Assembly: GCA_024636675.1 (NCBI GenBank)
Contig: JAGXGM010000028.1
Location: 33,671 to 97,670 of the forward strand
Length of the DNA: 64,000 nt
Direction: 5' to 3'
Source: Hydrogenophilales bacterium
Lineage (GTDB): Bacteria > Pseudomonadota > Gammaproteobacteria > Burkholderiales > Thiobacillaceae
The translations under genes and the position numbers were made by a program. Below are positions 41,642-51,154 of this stretch, one piece after another. Under the pieces are notes generated by a model. That model saw only the letters and a list, made by a program, of their open reading frames with translations. It was not told where the DNA came from and searched no databases. Positions within the stretch are counted from its first letter, which is position 1, and each line of letters begins with the position of its first letter.

Positions 41642-43744
41642 TCACGCCGTATCCGTCCCGCACAGCGTTCCCATCGGCTCGGGGCAATGCACCCCGTTGC
41701 CTTGCGCATAATCCACCCCGATCTCGCGCAACACTGCCAGCGTCTGCTCCGACTCGACATATTCGGCTACGGTTTTCAGCCCCATCTGGTGGCCGATGCG
41801 GTGAATCGCCTCGACCATTGAGCGGTCGATCGGATTGATGGTGATATCGCGCACAAACGCGCCGTCAATCTTGAGGTAATCGACTTTCAGGTTCTTCAGA
41901 TAGGTGAAGGACGACAGGCCGCTGCCAAAGTCGTCGAGCGCGAAGCTGCAGCCAAACTCGCGCATGGCTTCGATGAATTCGTTGACGACGGCAAGGTTGC
42001 CGATGGCGGCCGTTTCCGTGATTTCAAAGCATAGATGCGGACCCTGAGCGGGATTGTTCTGCAAGCGCTCAAGCAACATGCGGCGAAATGCCGGGTCTTT
42101 CAGTGACGCACCTGACAGATTGACCGCGAACAGGCAATGCCGCTCGCGCCTGGCCTCCAGATAGCGCTGGCACACACGCAGCGTTTCCTCGATCACCCAG
42201 CTGTCGATGGAGGGCATGATGGAATAGCGCTCAGCCGCCGGGATGAAGGCCATCGGCAGGATTTCGCTGCCGTCGTCGTCCACCATCCGCAACAACAACT
42301 CGACGTGGCAAGGCGGCTCCCCTACGCTATCGGTGCGGCGGATTTCCTGCCACGACAAGCGCAGGCGATCTTCCTCCAGCGCCCGCTGGATGCGCGTCAC
42401 CCACTGCATCTCGCCACGGTGGCGTACCAGGTCATGACTGCTGCTTTCATAGACATGAATCTGGTTGCGGCCGCGATCCTTGGCCACATAACACGCGGCA
42501 TCCGCCGCCGACAGCAGGCTGGCGGCGGTACCGCTGTCGCGGCTGATTGCAACCATGCCCGCGCTCATGCCGACGTTGAATATGCGGTCACCCCACTTGA
42601 AGCGGAAGCGCTGCACTTCGGCGCGGAACGTATCCGCCACCGCCAGCGCATCGGGGATGCTGCAGTTTTCCAGCAGCAGGGCGAACTCGTCGCCCCCCAG
42701 GCGCGCCAGCGTGTCGCGTTCGCGCAGATTGCCTTTCAGCAGCAGCGCCAGCTGGCGCAGCAGTTCGTCGCCCGCCGCGTGGCCGCACGAATCGTTGATC
42801 ACCTTGAACTGGTCGAGATCCATATAGCACAGTGCGTGTTCCCGATCCTGCTGCAAGGCCGACAACAGCGTACGCTCCAGCCGCTGCTCGAATTCGCGGC
42901 GGTTGATCAGCCCCGTCAGCGCATCGTGACTGGCCTGATAAACCAGACGGGCGGTGGCCTGGTCGATCTTTTCCTGCATTTGATCCTGCATCGACTGCAA
43001 GTGGGCCGCCATATGGTTGACGCCGCGCTGCAGACTGCCCAGCTCGGCCTGCCCGGTCTGCGCGACCCGTTCGTCGAGATGCCCCTCGCCGATGCGGCTC
43101 ACCGTGTGGGTCAGAGCCAGAATTGGCCGGGTAATCTGGCGCCCGATGCGCCAGGCGAGATACAGGCTGACACCCAGTCCCGCCAGCAGGATGGCCAGAC
43201 TACGCAGGATGGCATCGCGCTGGCTCTTGAAGGTGGCACTGCGCGACACATCCAGCCCTACCCAGCCCAGCAGCCGCGTCTGGCTGTCCGGTTGCGCAGC
43301 GCGTTCGTCCACCAACGTGAAATCCTCAACCGCCACTTCGGTACGGGTAATCGGCGCGTAATACACCAGCCGGTCCGGGTATTCGATCTGATGGATGCGA
43401 TCGCTCGGCAGCCGGCCCTCAGCCGGCTCAGCCCAGGCACCGAGGCCGACTTGCGACAGCGTCTGGCCGTTATCGGCAAACACCGCCACGCCGCGGACGT
43501 CAGTTTCGATCACCACTTTTTCGAGCAGGGTCTGCAATACATCGATATTGCCCGAGGCGACGCCATACTCGGCTGCCGGTGCAAGCTGGCGGGCAATGGC
43601 TGCGGCACGTTCGCGTAGCGACTGATCGAGATCGTCGATTTTCCCGACGATGAGCTGGAACAGCAGCAGCACACCGATGATGGCCATCGGCACCACGGCC
43701 AGTCCGATGACGCGACCGCGTATCCCTATAGAATCCGCTCTCAA
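41642..43744 (-). CDS. Membrane GGDEF-EAL cyclic-di-GMP enzyme
   Basis: Protein of 700 residues with an N-terminal membrane helix (GLAVVPMAIIGVLLLFQLIV), a periplasmic sensor domain (about 40-180), a second helix (LAILLAGLGVSLYLAWRIGR), HAMP, a diguanylate cyclase domain with intact LGGDEF near 351 and an RxxD inhibitory site (RERD) five residues before it, then an EAL domain. There the catalytic Glu sits in VELLLR (ELL rather than EAL), but NLS, FEITE, DDFGSG, the Lys of LKIDG, VAEYVE and YAQG are kept, so it may be bifunctional. QGNG replaces the common QGYG. The TTG start has GGGAGG upstream and overlaps the binding-protein gene by four bases (TTGA). Confidence 0.92.
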   Translation of the reverse strand: MRADSIGIRGRVIGLAVVPMAIIGVLLLFQLIVGKIDDLDQSLRERAAAIARQLAPAAEYGVASGNIDVLQTLLEKVVIETDVRGVAVFADNGQTLSQVGLGAWAEPAEGRLPSDRIHQIEYPDRLVYYAPITRTEVAVEDFTLVDERAAQPDSQTRLLGWVGLDVSRSATFKSQRDAILRSLAILLAGLGVSLYLAWRIGRQITRPILALTHTVSRIGEGHLDERVAQTGQAELGSLQRGVNHMAAHLQSMQDQMQEKIDQATARLVYQASHDALTGLINRREFEQRLERTLLSALQQDREHALCYMDLDQFKVINDSCGHAAGDELLRQLALLLKGNLRERDTLARLGGDEFALLLENCSIPDALAVADTFRAEVQRFRFKWGDRIFNVGMSAGMVAISRDSGTAASLLSAADAACYVAKDRGRNQIHVYESSSHDLVRHRGEMQWVTRIQRALEEDRLRLSWQEIRRTDSVGEPPCHVELLLRMVDDDGSEILPMAFIPAAERYSIMPSIDSWVIEETLRVCQRYLEARRERHCLFAVNLSGASLKDPAFRRMLLERLQNNPAQGPHLCFEITETAAIGNLAVVNEFIEAMREFGCSFALDDFGSGLSSFTYLKNLKVDYLKIDGAFVRDITINPIDRSMVEAIHRIGHQMGLKTVAEYVESEQTLAVLREIGVDYAQGNGVHCPEPMGTLCGTDTA

Positions 43745-44691
43745 CGTCTCCCTCCCAAACGCTTCTCAAGCTCGGCTTCCGATAGCAATGTGAAACCGAG
43801 CGAACGCGCCACCTGTTGATTGATTGAAACGCTGAAGTAAGCGGGGTATGCGGGCGGCGGCAGATTCACCGGCACGTCCTGAATGACACGCCTCACCCAT
43901 TCGGCAGTCTGCCGGCCGATTTGTGCCGGGCTGGAATGCAGTGACAACAGCGCGCCTGCCCGCGTCAGCGAACGCGAATAGCCCAAAACCGGGACACGGT
44001 AGCGATAGGACGTCAGAAACAGGCTTTGCGCAGTGTTGCGGTTGAATACCCGCGGATCGGGCACCGCCAACAGCAACTCGGCACTCGACAACACATTTTC
44101 AAGCGCCATGATCAGCCGCTCATCCTCAGCCAGGACTTGGTGCACAAGATCGAGCTGCTGCGCTCGCAGGGCCTCGTCCAGTTCGCCCACCGGGACACTC
44201 TGATCTTCTCCCAGCAGCACCCCTACGCGTTGCGCCTCGGGGAAGGCCAGACGAATCAACTGCGCCTGACGCCCGAACGGCTGGTCAAGGTAGATGGCCG
44301 ACACCTTGCGGCGGCTATCGTCGCCCAGGCGAACGCGCCCGGTCTTGAGGTACCACGCCCGCGGCACCAGGACCGCCAGCACCGGCGGCCGGTTTGGCAG
44401 CGCGATCAGGGAGTCCGCCGCGCGCACGCCCACTGCAACGGCCAGACGCGCGTCATTCAGCGAAGTCGCTGTCATTTCCTCTGCATACAGCCGGACGACA
44501 TCGTGTGCCGTGTCGTCCAGATAGGCGCGGATGACCTGGTAGACCTCCTGGTAGGGCGCAGAATCGTCGCTCAAGACCACCGTCACCCGTGCAGCGACAG
44601 CCTGCGCCGACACCAGGGCCAGACAGGCGCAAGCCAGCCCCAGCCGCACGATGCGCTGGAGCGTGGCCCCCCTGCGCGACAGCCAGACCAT
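43741..44691 (-). CDS. Periplasmic substrate-binding-like protein (ABC_sub_bind family)
   Basis: Protein of 316 residues with a signal peptide (LGLACACLALVSAQAVAARV) and the fold of uncharacterised ABC-type binding proteins: LAVLVPRAWYL, AIYLDQPFGRQAQLIRLAFP, RVGVLLGEDQS, and GYSRSLTRAGALLSLHSSPA near the C-terminus. No permease or ATPase gene is nearby. Instead it overlaps the following GGDEF/EAL gene by four bases. That suggests it presents a ligand to that enzyme's periplasmic domain rather than serving transport. The start at 44691 overlaps the dnaQ stop by one base and has GGAAG upstream; eleven more codons are open above. Confidence 0.8.
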   Translation of the reverse strand: MVWLSRRGATLQRIVRLGLACACLALVSAQAVAARVTVVLSDDSAPYQEVYQVIRAYLDDTAHDVVRLYAEEMTATSLNDARLAVAVGVRAADSLIALPNRPPVLAVLVPRAWYLKTGRVRLGDDSRRKVSAIYLDQPFGRQAQLIRLAFPEAQRVGVLLGEDQSVPVGELDEALRAQQLDLVHQVLAEDERLIMALENVLSSAELLLAVPDPRVFNRNTAQSLFLTSYRYRVPVLGYSRSLTRAGALLSLHSSPAQIGRQTAEWVRRVIQDVPVNLPPPAYPAYFSVSINQQVARSLGFTLLSEAELEKRLGGRR

Positions 44692-45395
44692 CAAGGCGCT
44701 TCCTGAGCCCCGCCCCACAGGCAAGCGCCCTTGCTTTCCCGGGAAATGGCCTCGAGCAGGCTTGCGTGCGCGGCCAGCTCTTCACTGGACGCATTCAGCA
44801 ACACGGGCTTGGGACGTGCCCGCGCGGCGACCTGATCGGCCTGCGCGCTGCGCGCCTCCAGCCCGATCGACAGGCTTTCCTGCCCACGCGTCAATGCCAG
44901 ATACACCGCCGCCAGCAATTCGCAATCCACCAATGCGCCGTGCAGCGTACGCGCTGCATTGTCGACGCCATAGCGTTTGCACAGTGCATCCAGGTTGTTG
45001 CGCTGGCCGGGATGCAGCGCCTTGGCCATCGCCAGCGTGTCGGTTACAGCGTCGCACCAGCTGGGCAGCGGTGCCATGTCCAGCAGGCGCAGCTCCATGT
45101 TGAGGAAGCCGACGTCGAAAGGCGCATTGTGAATAATGAGTTCGGCACCCTGAATGAAGTCGACGAACTCGTTCGCGATATCGACAAAGCGCGGCTTGTC
45201 CTGCAGAAACTCGGGGGTGATGCCATGCACCTGCATTGCCCCGGCGTCGATGTCACGATCCGGGTTCACGTAACGGTGCATATGATTGCCGGTGAGCCGT
45301 CGGTTGACCATTTCCACCGCCGCCACTTCGATGATGCGATGTCCCTGCTTGGGGTCGAGACCGGTGGTTTCAGTATCGAGAATGATTTGTCGCAT
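44691..45395 (-). CDS. dnaQ: DNA polymerase III epsilon subunit, 3'-5' proofreading exonuclease
   Basis: DEDDh exonuclease of 234 residues that proofreads for the replicative polymerase. It has DTETTGLD (D7, E9), the second motif IIHNAPFDVGFLNMEL and the third with HGALVDCELLAAVYLAL. The C-terminal 55 residues are a low-complexity linker plus the helix thought to contact the polymerase alpha subunit. The start at 45395 leaves seven bases after rnhA. The rnhA-dnaQ neighbourhood is widespread in Proteobacteria. Confidence 0.94.
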   Translation of the reverse strand: MRQIILDTETTGLDPKQGHRIIEVAAVEMVNRRLTGNHMHRYVNPDRDIDAGAMQVHGITPEFLQDKPRFVDIANEFVDFIQGAELIIHNAPFDVGFLNMELRLLDMAPLPSWCDAVTDTLAMAKALHPGQRNNLDALCKRYGVDNAARTLHGALVDCELLAAVYLALTRGQESLSIGLEARSAQADQVAARARPKPVLLNASSEELAAHASLLEAISRESKGACLWGGAQEAP

Positions 45396-45402
45396 GTGAG
45401 AT

Positions 45403-45843
45403 TTATTGCGCCTGCAGCACGCCCTGGTTGGCCAGTTCGTCGGCACGTTCGTTTTCGGGATGGCCGTTGTGGCCGCGCACCCATTTCCATTCGATGCGGT
45501 GCAAATGGCTCAAGGCATCCAGTTGCAGCCACAAATCCTGATTTTTCACCGGTTTGCCATCGGCGGTGCGCCAGTTGCGCCGCTTCCAGCCGGCCATCCA
45601 TTCGCTGATGCCTTTTTGCACATATTGCGAATCGGTATGGACCTCGACCGTTGACGGACGCTTCAGCGATTCGAGCGCACGGATAACCGCAGTCATTTCC
45701 ATGCGGTTGTTGGTGGTGTTGGCCTCGCCCCCGCAAATTTCCTTGCGGTGCCCGTCCGTTACCAGCAGCGCGCCCCATCCGCCTGGGCCGGGATTGCCCT
45801 TGCAGGCACCGTCACTATATATATAAATGGTGTCAGCGTTCAC
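45403..45843 (-). CDS. rnhA: Ribonuclease HI
   Basis: Enzyme of 146 residues that cleaves RNA in RNA-DNA hybrids. The four acidic catalytic residues are visible: Asp11 in [19 protein letters not shown], Glu in NRMEMTAVI, Asp in [11 protein letters not shown] and Asp in ERADELAN, with His in [10 protein letters not shown]. The basic handle ([20 protein letters not shown]) is present. The GTG start at 45843 overlaps the upstream methyltransferase gene by 11 bases and lacks a clear ribosome site, so coupling is likely. Confidence 0.95.
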   Translation of the reverse strand: MNADTIYIYSDGACKGNPGPGGWGALLVTDGHRKEICGGEANTTNNRMEMTAVIRALESLKRPSTVEVHTDSQYVQKGISEWMAGWKRRNWRTADGKPVKNQDLWLQLDALSHLHRIEWKWVRGHNGHPENERADELANQGVLQAQ

Positions 45844-46570
45844 GACGTGTCCGATAATGCTTGAGGTTGACCACTTTGGCGGCAGGCGATAATAAACGCT
45901 GCGCCACCGGCGTTTTCCATTGCGGCAAAATAATGTTCCTGCCCTGCACACGCTTCACTGCCTGCAGGAAATAAACACCGCCGCCCATGGCCCACCAGCG
46001 ATCTCCTGCCGGTTCCATGAAGCGCATCCGCCGCAACCAGGATTCGCGGTTGAGCGGTGGGCGGTAGCAGCACATGCTGCCAGCCGCAACCTCGAGCCCG
46101 AGCAAGGCCATCCAGTCCTTCACCCGCGAAATATTCAGGAAACTGCCGTTCCACGGATAGCCGCGTTCGCCTCCCTGCAACACGCGCGACAGCCCCCACA
46201 GGCTGCGCGGATTGAACCCGGCCAGCACCAGGCGGCCCTCCGGGCGCAATACCCGTTCGGCCTCGCGCAGCACCTGGTGCGGGTTGGCGCTGAATTCGAG
46301 CACATGCGGCAAAAGCAGCAGATCGAGCGACTGGCTCTCGAACGGCATACACATGGGATCGGCCCGCACCCTGGCAGCCGTTTCCACCGCGCAGGTCACG
46401 CGTAGAGGAATACGGCTGTTGCGAAGAAAGTCGATGTGCGGCAGGCCGACCTGAACCGCGTTGAAGCCGAACACATCCGTCACCGCATTGTCGAAATAGC
46501 GTTGTTCGCGGAACTGCAGATGCTGCCCCAGCGGCGTTTCAAACCACTCGGCACTCAGCTTGGATAACAT
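45833..46570 (-). CDS. SAM-dependent methyltransferase, class I
   Basis: Protein of 245 residues with a Methyltransf_11-type core. The acidic strand and motifs are [40 protein letters not shown] and [16 protein letters not shown]. The usual glycine-rich SAM loop is weak here ([12 protein letters not shown]), so binding is less certain than the fold. Related genes lie upstream of rnhA and divergent from gloB in many Betaproteobacteria. The substrate is not known. The start at 46570 has GGAGGAG upstream, and its leader overlaps that of gloB. Confidence 0.85.
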   Translation of the reverse strand: MLSKLSAEWFETPLGQHLQFREQRYFDNAVTDVFGFNAVQVGLPHIDFLRNSRIPLRVTCAVETAARVRADPMCMPFESQSLDLLLLPHVLEFSANPHQVLREAERVLRPEGRLVLAGFNPRSLWGLSRVLQGGERGYPWNGSFLNISRVKDWMALLGLEVAAGSMCCYRPPLNRESWLRRMRFMEPAGDRWWAMGGGVYFLQAVKRVQGRNIILPQWKTPVAQRLLSPAAKVVNLKHYRTRRER

Positions 46571-46598
46571 AGCGACTCCTCCTGTCCGGCAGCCCAAC

Positions 46599-47369
46599 AT
46601 GTTGACACTTATTTCCCTGCCTGCGTTCGAAGACAACTACATTTGGGTGTGGCACGACGAGCGCCACGCGGTCGCGGTGGACCCCGGCGATCCGGCGCCC
46701 CTGATCGCCTTTCTCGACGCCCATTCACTTACCTTGACCGCGGTTCTGATCACTCACCACCACCGCGACCATAGCGGTGGCAACGCCTGTCTGCGTCAAC
46801 GTTACGACTGTGTGATCTACGCGCCGGAGAACCCGCGCATTCCTGCCGTCAGCCAGGTCCTGCGCGGCGGCGATACAGTAGACATCGCCGAGCCGCGCTT
46901 GCACTTCGAGGTGTTGGCCACGCCGGGCCATACGCTCGACCACATCAGCTATGTCGGACACGGCTGCCTGTTCTGCGGCGACACCGTTTTCGGCTGCGGC
47001 TGCGGCAAGCTGTTCGAAGGCAGTCCCGCAATGATGGCCACCAGCCTCGATGCCATTTTAACGCTGCCGGACGCTACCCGGGTCTGCTGCGCGCATGAAT
47101 ACACCCTGAGCAACATTGAGTTTGCCAAAACCATTGATGGCAACAATCCCGCGCTGCTGGCGCGCGAGCGCGCCGACCGTGCCCTGCGTGCGCAAAACCT
47201 GCCCACTCTGCCCTCCACCCTCGCGCTGGAAAAAGCCACCAATCCCTTCCTGCGCTTTCACGATCCCAGCATGGTGGTGTTTGCCGCCCGCTATCTGAAA
47301 CGCCCACACCTCGCCCCGGCCGAAGTGTTCGGCGCGATCCGCGCCGCGAAGGACGCCTGGGACGCTTGA
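46599..47369 (+). CDS. gloB: Hydroxyacylglutathione hydrolase (glyoxalase II)
   Basis: Zinc hydrolase of 256 residues that splits S-lactoylglutathione to lactate and glutathione. It has the metallo-beta-lactamase motif THHHRDHSGG, a second His in TPGHTLDHISY, the bridging Asp in FCGDTVFGCGCGKLFEG, and the last His in CAHEYTLSNIEFA. The glutathione-binding C-terminus NPFLRF is kept. The ATG at 46599 has only a weak ribosome site. It is divergent from the methyltransferase with 28 bases between start codons. Confidence 0.95.
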   Translation: MLTLISLPAFEDNYIWVWHDERHAVAVDPGDPAPLIAFLDAHSLTLTAVLITHHHRDHSGGNACLRQRYDCVIYAPENPRIPAVSQVLRGGDTVDIAEPRLHFEVLATPGHTLDHISYVGHGCLFCGDTVFGCGCGKLFEGSPAMMATSLDAILTLPDATRVCCAHEYTLSNIEFAKTIDGNNPALLARERADRALRAQNLPTLPSTLALEKATNPFLRFHDPSMVVFAARYLKRPHLAPAEVFGAIRAAKDAWDA

Positions 47370-47540
47370 TTCGATTCACATTCTGTCCCTTTCGACTTTT
47401 TCATGCCAGCGGGGTTGCATTTTTTTGCATTGCGGACACGGCCCTCTTCCTGCGAGACCCACTATCCAAAGCAATCATCACGCGAATTCATGAAACATCT
47501 GGGTTAGGATTGGGGACCCTGTCGAGTACCGGAGGACCCC

Positions 47541-48929
47541 TTGCCCGGAATCAGATCAGCCGGTATCACCTGCATCAAATCCAATTTATTTAGCCTGGCT
47601 GTGCTGGCGCTGCTTTTCAGTTGCCCAGCGCATGCCGAAGAATCAGGCGCCAATCCACAGACGGATGCACATGTAGCAGTCCCGACCATTGCGGTTCCGG
47701 TGTGGCACGAGGACACCGTCAATGACGCGGAGGACGATGAAGCCATCGCCGAAGCCGACCACAATGATGTCTGGCAGCGCATCCGCAGCGGCTTTGGGGT
47801 TGACGAAGAGGCTTCCGAAAATCCGTTGGTTGCCGATCACGAATCCTGGTTCGCTGCCCGACCGGAAAATGTGCACCGCCTGGCCGAGCGCTCGCGGCCC
47901 TTTCTGTACCATATTGTCGAGGAGCTCGACCGGCGCGACATGCCGATGGAAATCGCATTGCTGCCGATGATCGAAAGTGCGTTCAACCCCGCCGCGCTGT
48001 CATCGTCCGCTGCCTCCGGGATCTGGCAGTTCATCCCCGCCACTGGTCGCCATTACGGGCTCCGGCAGGACACCTGGTACGACGGCCGGCGCGACTTCAC
48101 CGCGGCCACGAAAGCCGCGCTCGACCATCTGGGCAAGCTCTACCTCGATTTTGGCGACTGGCAGCTGGCGCTGGCGGCACACAACTGCGGCGGCGGATGC
48201 GTCGCCCGCGCCATCCGGACAAATATCCAGCTTGGACTGCCCACCGACTACGCCAGCCTGACGCTGCCGAACGAAACCCGGCACTATGTTCCCAAACTTC
48301 TGGCGCTGAAAAGCCTGATACGCGAGCCGGAACCGTACGGCATTGCCATCGAGCAGCTGCCGGACCAGCCCTACTTCGATCAGGTCACCGTCCATGCCAG
48401 CATGGATATTCATTCCGCCGCGCGTCTGGCAGACATGAGCAGCGACGAGTTCATTGCGCTGAACGCAGCCTTCCCGCGCAATCTCATCCTCTCCGACACG
48501 CCGGTCAACCTGCTGCTGCCGGTTGGCAAGCTCGACGCATTCCAGCGCAACCTGGCAACCGGCAATTGGGACACCTGGCAGCCCTATGCCGCGAAAAAGG
48601 GCGAGCGCTCCACAGCCATTGCCAAGCGCTTCGACACCACCCTCGCGCGTCTCGAGGAACACAACCAGCTGCATGTGAAAAACGGCAAGCTGCTGCGTGC
48701 GCAGACCCTCCTGGTTCCGGTCAGGCGCCATGGCACGGTTGCGGCGCAAGGCGGCATATCTACCCCGTCAATCGCGCCAATCCGGCATGTCGTACGGCGC
48801 GGCGACACCCTGCACGCCATTGCGCGGCATTTTTCGGTCAGCCTGGCGGACCTCAGGGCGTGGAATCCGATTTTCAGGAAAAGCAGCACGATCCGCGTAG
48901 GACAGATGGTCTTCGTCAGGCAGCCCTGA
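47541..48929 (+). CDS. Membrane-bound lytic murein transglycosylase, MltD-like
   Basis: Protein of 462 residues with a signal peptide (FSLAVLALLFSCPAHAEE), an SLT domain (about 115-250) whose catalytic Glu is in LLPMIESAFNP, followed by ASGIWQFIPATGRHYGL, and two LysM repeats near 340-395 and 415-462 (VVRRGDTLHAIARHFSVSLA). It cuts peptidoglycan with 1,6-anhydro product formation. The motif usually read as AAYNAGxGRV is AAHNCGGGCV here, with three changed positions and two extra Cys. The TTG start is supported by GGAGG seven bases upstream. The 171 bases before it hold no clear promoter. Confidence 0.88.
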   Translation: MPGIRSAGITCIKSNLFSLAVLALLFSCPAHAEESGANPQTDAHVAVPTIAVPVWHEDTVNDAEDDEAIAEADHNDVWQRIRSGFGVDEEASENPLVADHESWFAARPENVHRLAERSRPFLYHIVEELDRRDMPMEIALLPMIESAFNPAALSSSAASGIWQFIPATGRHYGLRQDTWYDGRRDFTAATKAALDHLGKLYLDFGDWQLALAAHNCGGGCVARAIRTNIQLGLPTDYASLTLPNETRHYVPKLLALKSLIREPEPYGIAIEQLPDQPYFDQVTVHASMDIHSAARLADMSSDEFIALNAAFPRNLILSDTPVNLLLPVGKLDAFQRNLATGNWDTWQPYAAKKGERSTAIAKRFDTTLARLEEHNQLHVKNGKLLRAQTLLVPVRRHGTVAAQGGISTPSIAPIRHVVRRGDTLHAIARHFSVSLADLRAWNPIFRKSSTIRVGQMVFVRQP

Positions 48930-48976
48930 TCGGCGGCTGCGCCGGCGCCGGCGCAATTCCGGAAACAGGATCCGCT

Positions 48977-49174
48977 TCAATCGGGCGCAGGCGGTTCTTC
49001 GCGCTTGTCCGACATGATCAGCGCCATGCCCACGGCTGCCAGCGCCATCCACAGCACCGCCGCCCAAATACCCAGCGCTTCCGACAGCGGCCCCATGAAA
49101 AATAGCGTCAGCATCGCTACCGCCAGCACCATATTGCCGATCCAGAAATTGTGACTGCGTTTACCGGTATTCAA
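48977..49174 (-). CDS. Small two-helix membrane protein of unknown function
   Basis: A 65-residue protein with two hydrophobic segments (FWIGNMVLAVAMLTLFFMGP and ALGIWAAVLWMALAAVGMAL) and a charged tail (MSDKREEPPAPD). I do not recognise it. It starts with TTG preceded by GGAGAG and lies 18 bases after the dual-ATPase gene, so it is probably the last gene of the peptide-transporter operon. A similar small protein could be a transporter accessory, but nothing shows this. Confidence 0.6.
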   Translation of the reverse strand: MNTGKRSHNFWIGNMVLAVAMLTLFFMGPLSEALGIWAAVLWMALAAVGMALIMSDKREEPPAPD

Positions 49175-49192
49175 TGTGTCTCTCCAAAATGC

Positions 49193-51154
49193 CTAAGCCT
49201 GCGCCGCCACCCAGTGGCAACGCACCCAATGCCCATTACCCAGATCCGTCCGGTCGGGATACGTTTGCCGGCATATCTCGCTCGCGTACGGGCAACGCGG
49301 ATTGAAATGGCAGCCGTCCGGCGGGTTGAGCGGCGAGGGCTGGTCGCCCGCCAGGCGGATGATGCCCGGCCCGGACTGCGCCTCGATGCGCGGCACCGCG
49401 CTGACCAGCGCCAGGGTGTAGGGATGGCGCGGCGCACGCAGCACGTCGGCGGCGGCGCCGTATTCGACGATGCGCCCGAGGTACATCACCGCCACGTCGT
49501 GCGCCAGATAATCGACCACCGAGAGATTGTGGGTGATGAAGAGGTAGGCCAGCCCCAGGCTGTCCTGCAGGTCCTTCAGCAGATTCAGGATCTGCGCCTG
49601 CACCGAGACGTCGAGCGCGCTGGTCGGCTCGTCGCAGATCACCAGCCGCGGCGACACTGCGAGCGCCCGCGCTATCGCGATGCGCTGCCGCTGGCCGCCG
49701 GAGAACGCATGCGGATAGCGTCCGCCGGCATCGTCCGGCAGTCCCACCCGGTTCAGCAGCTGCATCACCGCCTCGCGGCGCTGGCTGGCCGCGCCGACGC
49801 CCAGCGCGTCCATGCCTTCGAGCAATATATCCGCCACCCGCATGCGCGGATTGAGCGAGCTGAACGGATCCTGGAACACCATCTGCGCCTGCCGCCGCAT
49901 GGCGGGGGCATTCTTGGCGGTGATGGTCTCGCCCCCCAGCACGATGCTGCCCGCGGTGGGTTCGATCAGCCGCAATAGCGCCTTGCCCACGGTGGTCTTG
50001 CCGCAACCCGATTCACCCACCAGCGCCAGCGTGCGGCCCGCCCGGATGTCCAGCGACACATCGTCGACTGCACGTACGTGCCCGACTGTGCGCTGCAGGA
50101 AACCGCGCCGAATCGGGAAATGCACCTTGAGGCCGTCAACCTGCAGCAGCACTTGCGCCGCGTGTGTCGGGTGCGCATGCGCGGCAAACGCGCGCGCATT
50201 GCTTGCCGGCAGCGTGCCCGCAAGATGGCAGCGCACCTGCTGGCCGTTGATCGTTTGCCAGCCGGGCGCTTCGTCGCGGCAGCGTGCAACCGCGGATGGA
50301 CAGCGCGGCGCGAAACGGCAGCCGCGCATTGCGCCGTCGAGCGGCGGTACCTGGCCGGGAATCGTGGTCAGCCGGCCGCTGTCGCCGGGACGCGGCAGCG
50401 CCTCGAACAGCATTCGGCTATATGGGTGTTGCGGCGCGGCGAAAAAAATGTCGCGCGCGCCCTCTTCCACCAACTCGCCGGCGTACATCACGCCGACACG
50501 GTCGGCGTTCTCGGCCACCACGCCCAGATCGTGGGTGATCAGCAGCATGCCCATCTGCCGCTCGTCCTTGAGCCGTCGCAGCACGTCGAGCACCTGCGCC
50601 TGGATGGTCACATCGAGCGCCGTGGTCGGCTCATCGGCAATCAGGAGCCGGGGCTGCCCCGCCAGCGCCATCGCGATCATCACCCGCTGGCGCAGCCCGC
50701 CCGAGAGTTCGAACGGGTAGGTGTCGAGTCGGCGTGCCGCATCCGGCACGCCGACTGCATCGAGCAAGGCCCGCGCGGCGTCGCGCGCAGGCTGTCCGGC
50801 AAGGTTCTGATGCAGTGCCAATGCTTCGCCGATCTGCTCACCGACCCGGATGACAGGATTCAGCGCCAGCATCGGCTCCTGGAAGATCATCGCCATCTGC
50901 CCGCCGCGCACGTGCCGCATCTCGCGCTCGGGCAGGCCCAGCACGTCCGCCCCACCCAGTTCGACCGCTCCCGAACTCACGCGGCCGCCGTCCGGCAGTA
51001 GCCTCATGAGGGAGAGCGCCGTCATCGACTTGCCGCAGCCCGATTCGCCGAGCAGCGCGTAGGTTTCCCCCGCCGCGACGCGGAACGACACGCCATCGAC
51101 CACGCGTGCCGAGCCGATGTCGGTGACGAGATCGCGGACCTCGAGCAGCGTCAT
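49193..51154 (-). CDS. Peptide ABC transporter dual-domain ATPase (YejF-like)
   Basis: Protein of 653 residues with two full ATPase domains in tandem. The first has Walker A GESGCGKS near 40, [15 protein letters not shown] and [14 protein letters not shown]. The second, from about 355, has [29 protein letters not shown] and [14 protein letters not shown]. Each ends in the Cys-rich oligopeptide signature ([20 protein letters not shown]) of Opp/Dpp ATPases, which often binds iron-sulfur. Both domains look active. It overlaps the permease gene by four bases. It should energise uptake by the three proteins encoded upstream. Confidence 0.93.
   Translation of the reverse strand: MTLLEVRDLVTDIGSARVVDGVSFRVAAGETYALLGESGCGKSMTALSLMRLLPDGGRVSSGAVELGGADVLGLPEREMRHVRGGQMAMIFQEPMLALNPVIRVGEQIGEALALHQNLAGQPARDAARALLDAVGVPDAARRLDTYPFELSGGLRQRVMIAMALAGQPRLLIADEPTTALDVTIQAQVLDVLRRLKDERQMGMLLITHDLGVVAENADRVGVMYAGELVEEGARDIFFAAPQHPYSRMLFEALPRPGDSGRLTTIPGQVPPLDGAMRGCRFAPRCPSAVARCRDEAPGWQTINGQQVRCHLAGTLPASNARAFAAHAHPTHAAQVLLQVDGLKVHFPIRRGFLQRTVGHVRAVDDVSLDIRAGRTLALVGESGCGKTTVGKALLRLIEPTAGSIVLGGETITAKNAPAMRRQAQMVFQDPFSSLNPRMRVADILLEGMDALGVGAASQRREAVMQLLNRVGLPDDAGGRYPHAFSGGQRQRIAIARALAVSPRLVICDEPTSALDVSVQAQILNLLKDLQDSLGLAYLFITHNLSVVDYLAHDVAVMYLGRIVEYGAAADVLRAPRHPYTLALVSAVPRIEAQSGPGIIRLAGDQPSPLNPPDGCHFNPRCPYASEICRQTYPDRTDLGNGHWVRCHWVAAQA

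Noticed and set aside
48938..48955. 18-base GC palindrome TGCGCCGGCGCCGGCGCA between mltD and the small membrane gene
   Set aside because: It has no loop and no T run, and such GCCGGC strings are expected by chance in this base composition; not called a terminator.
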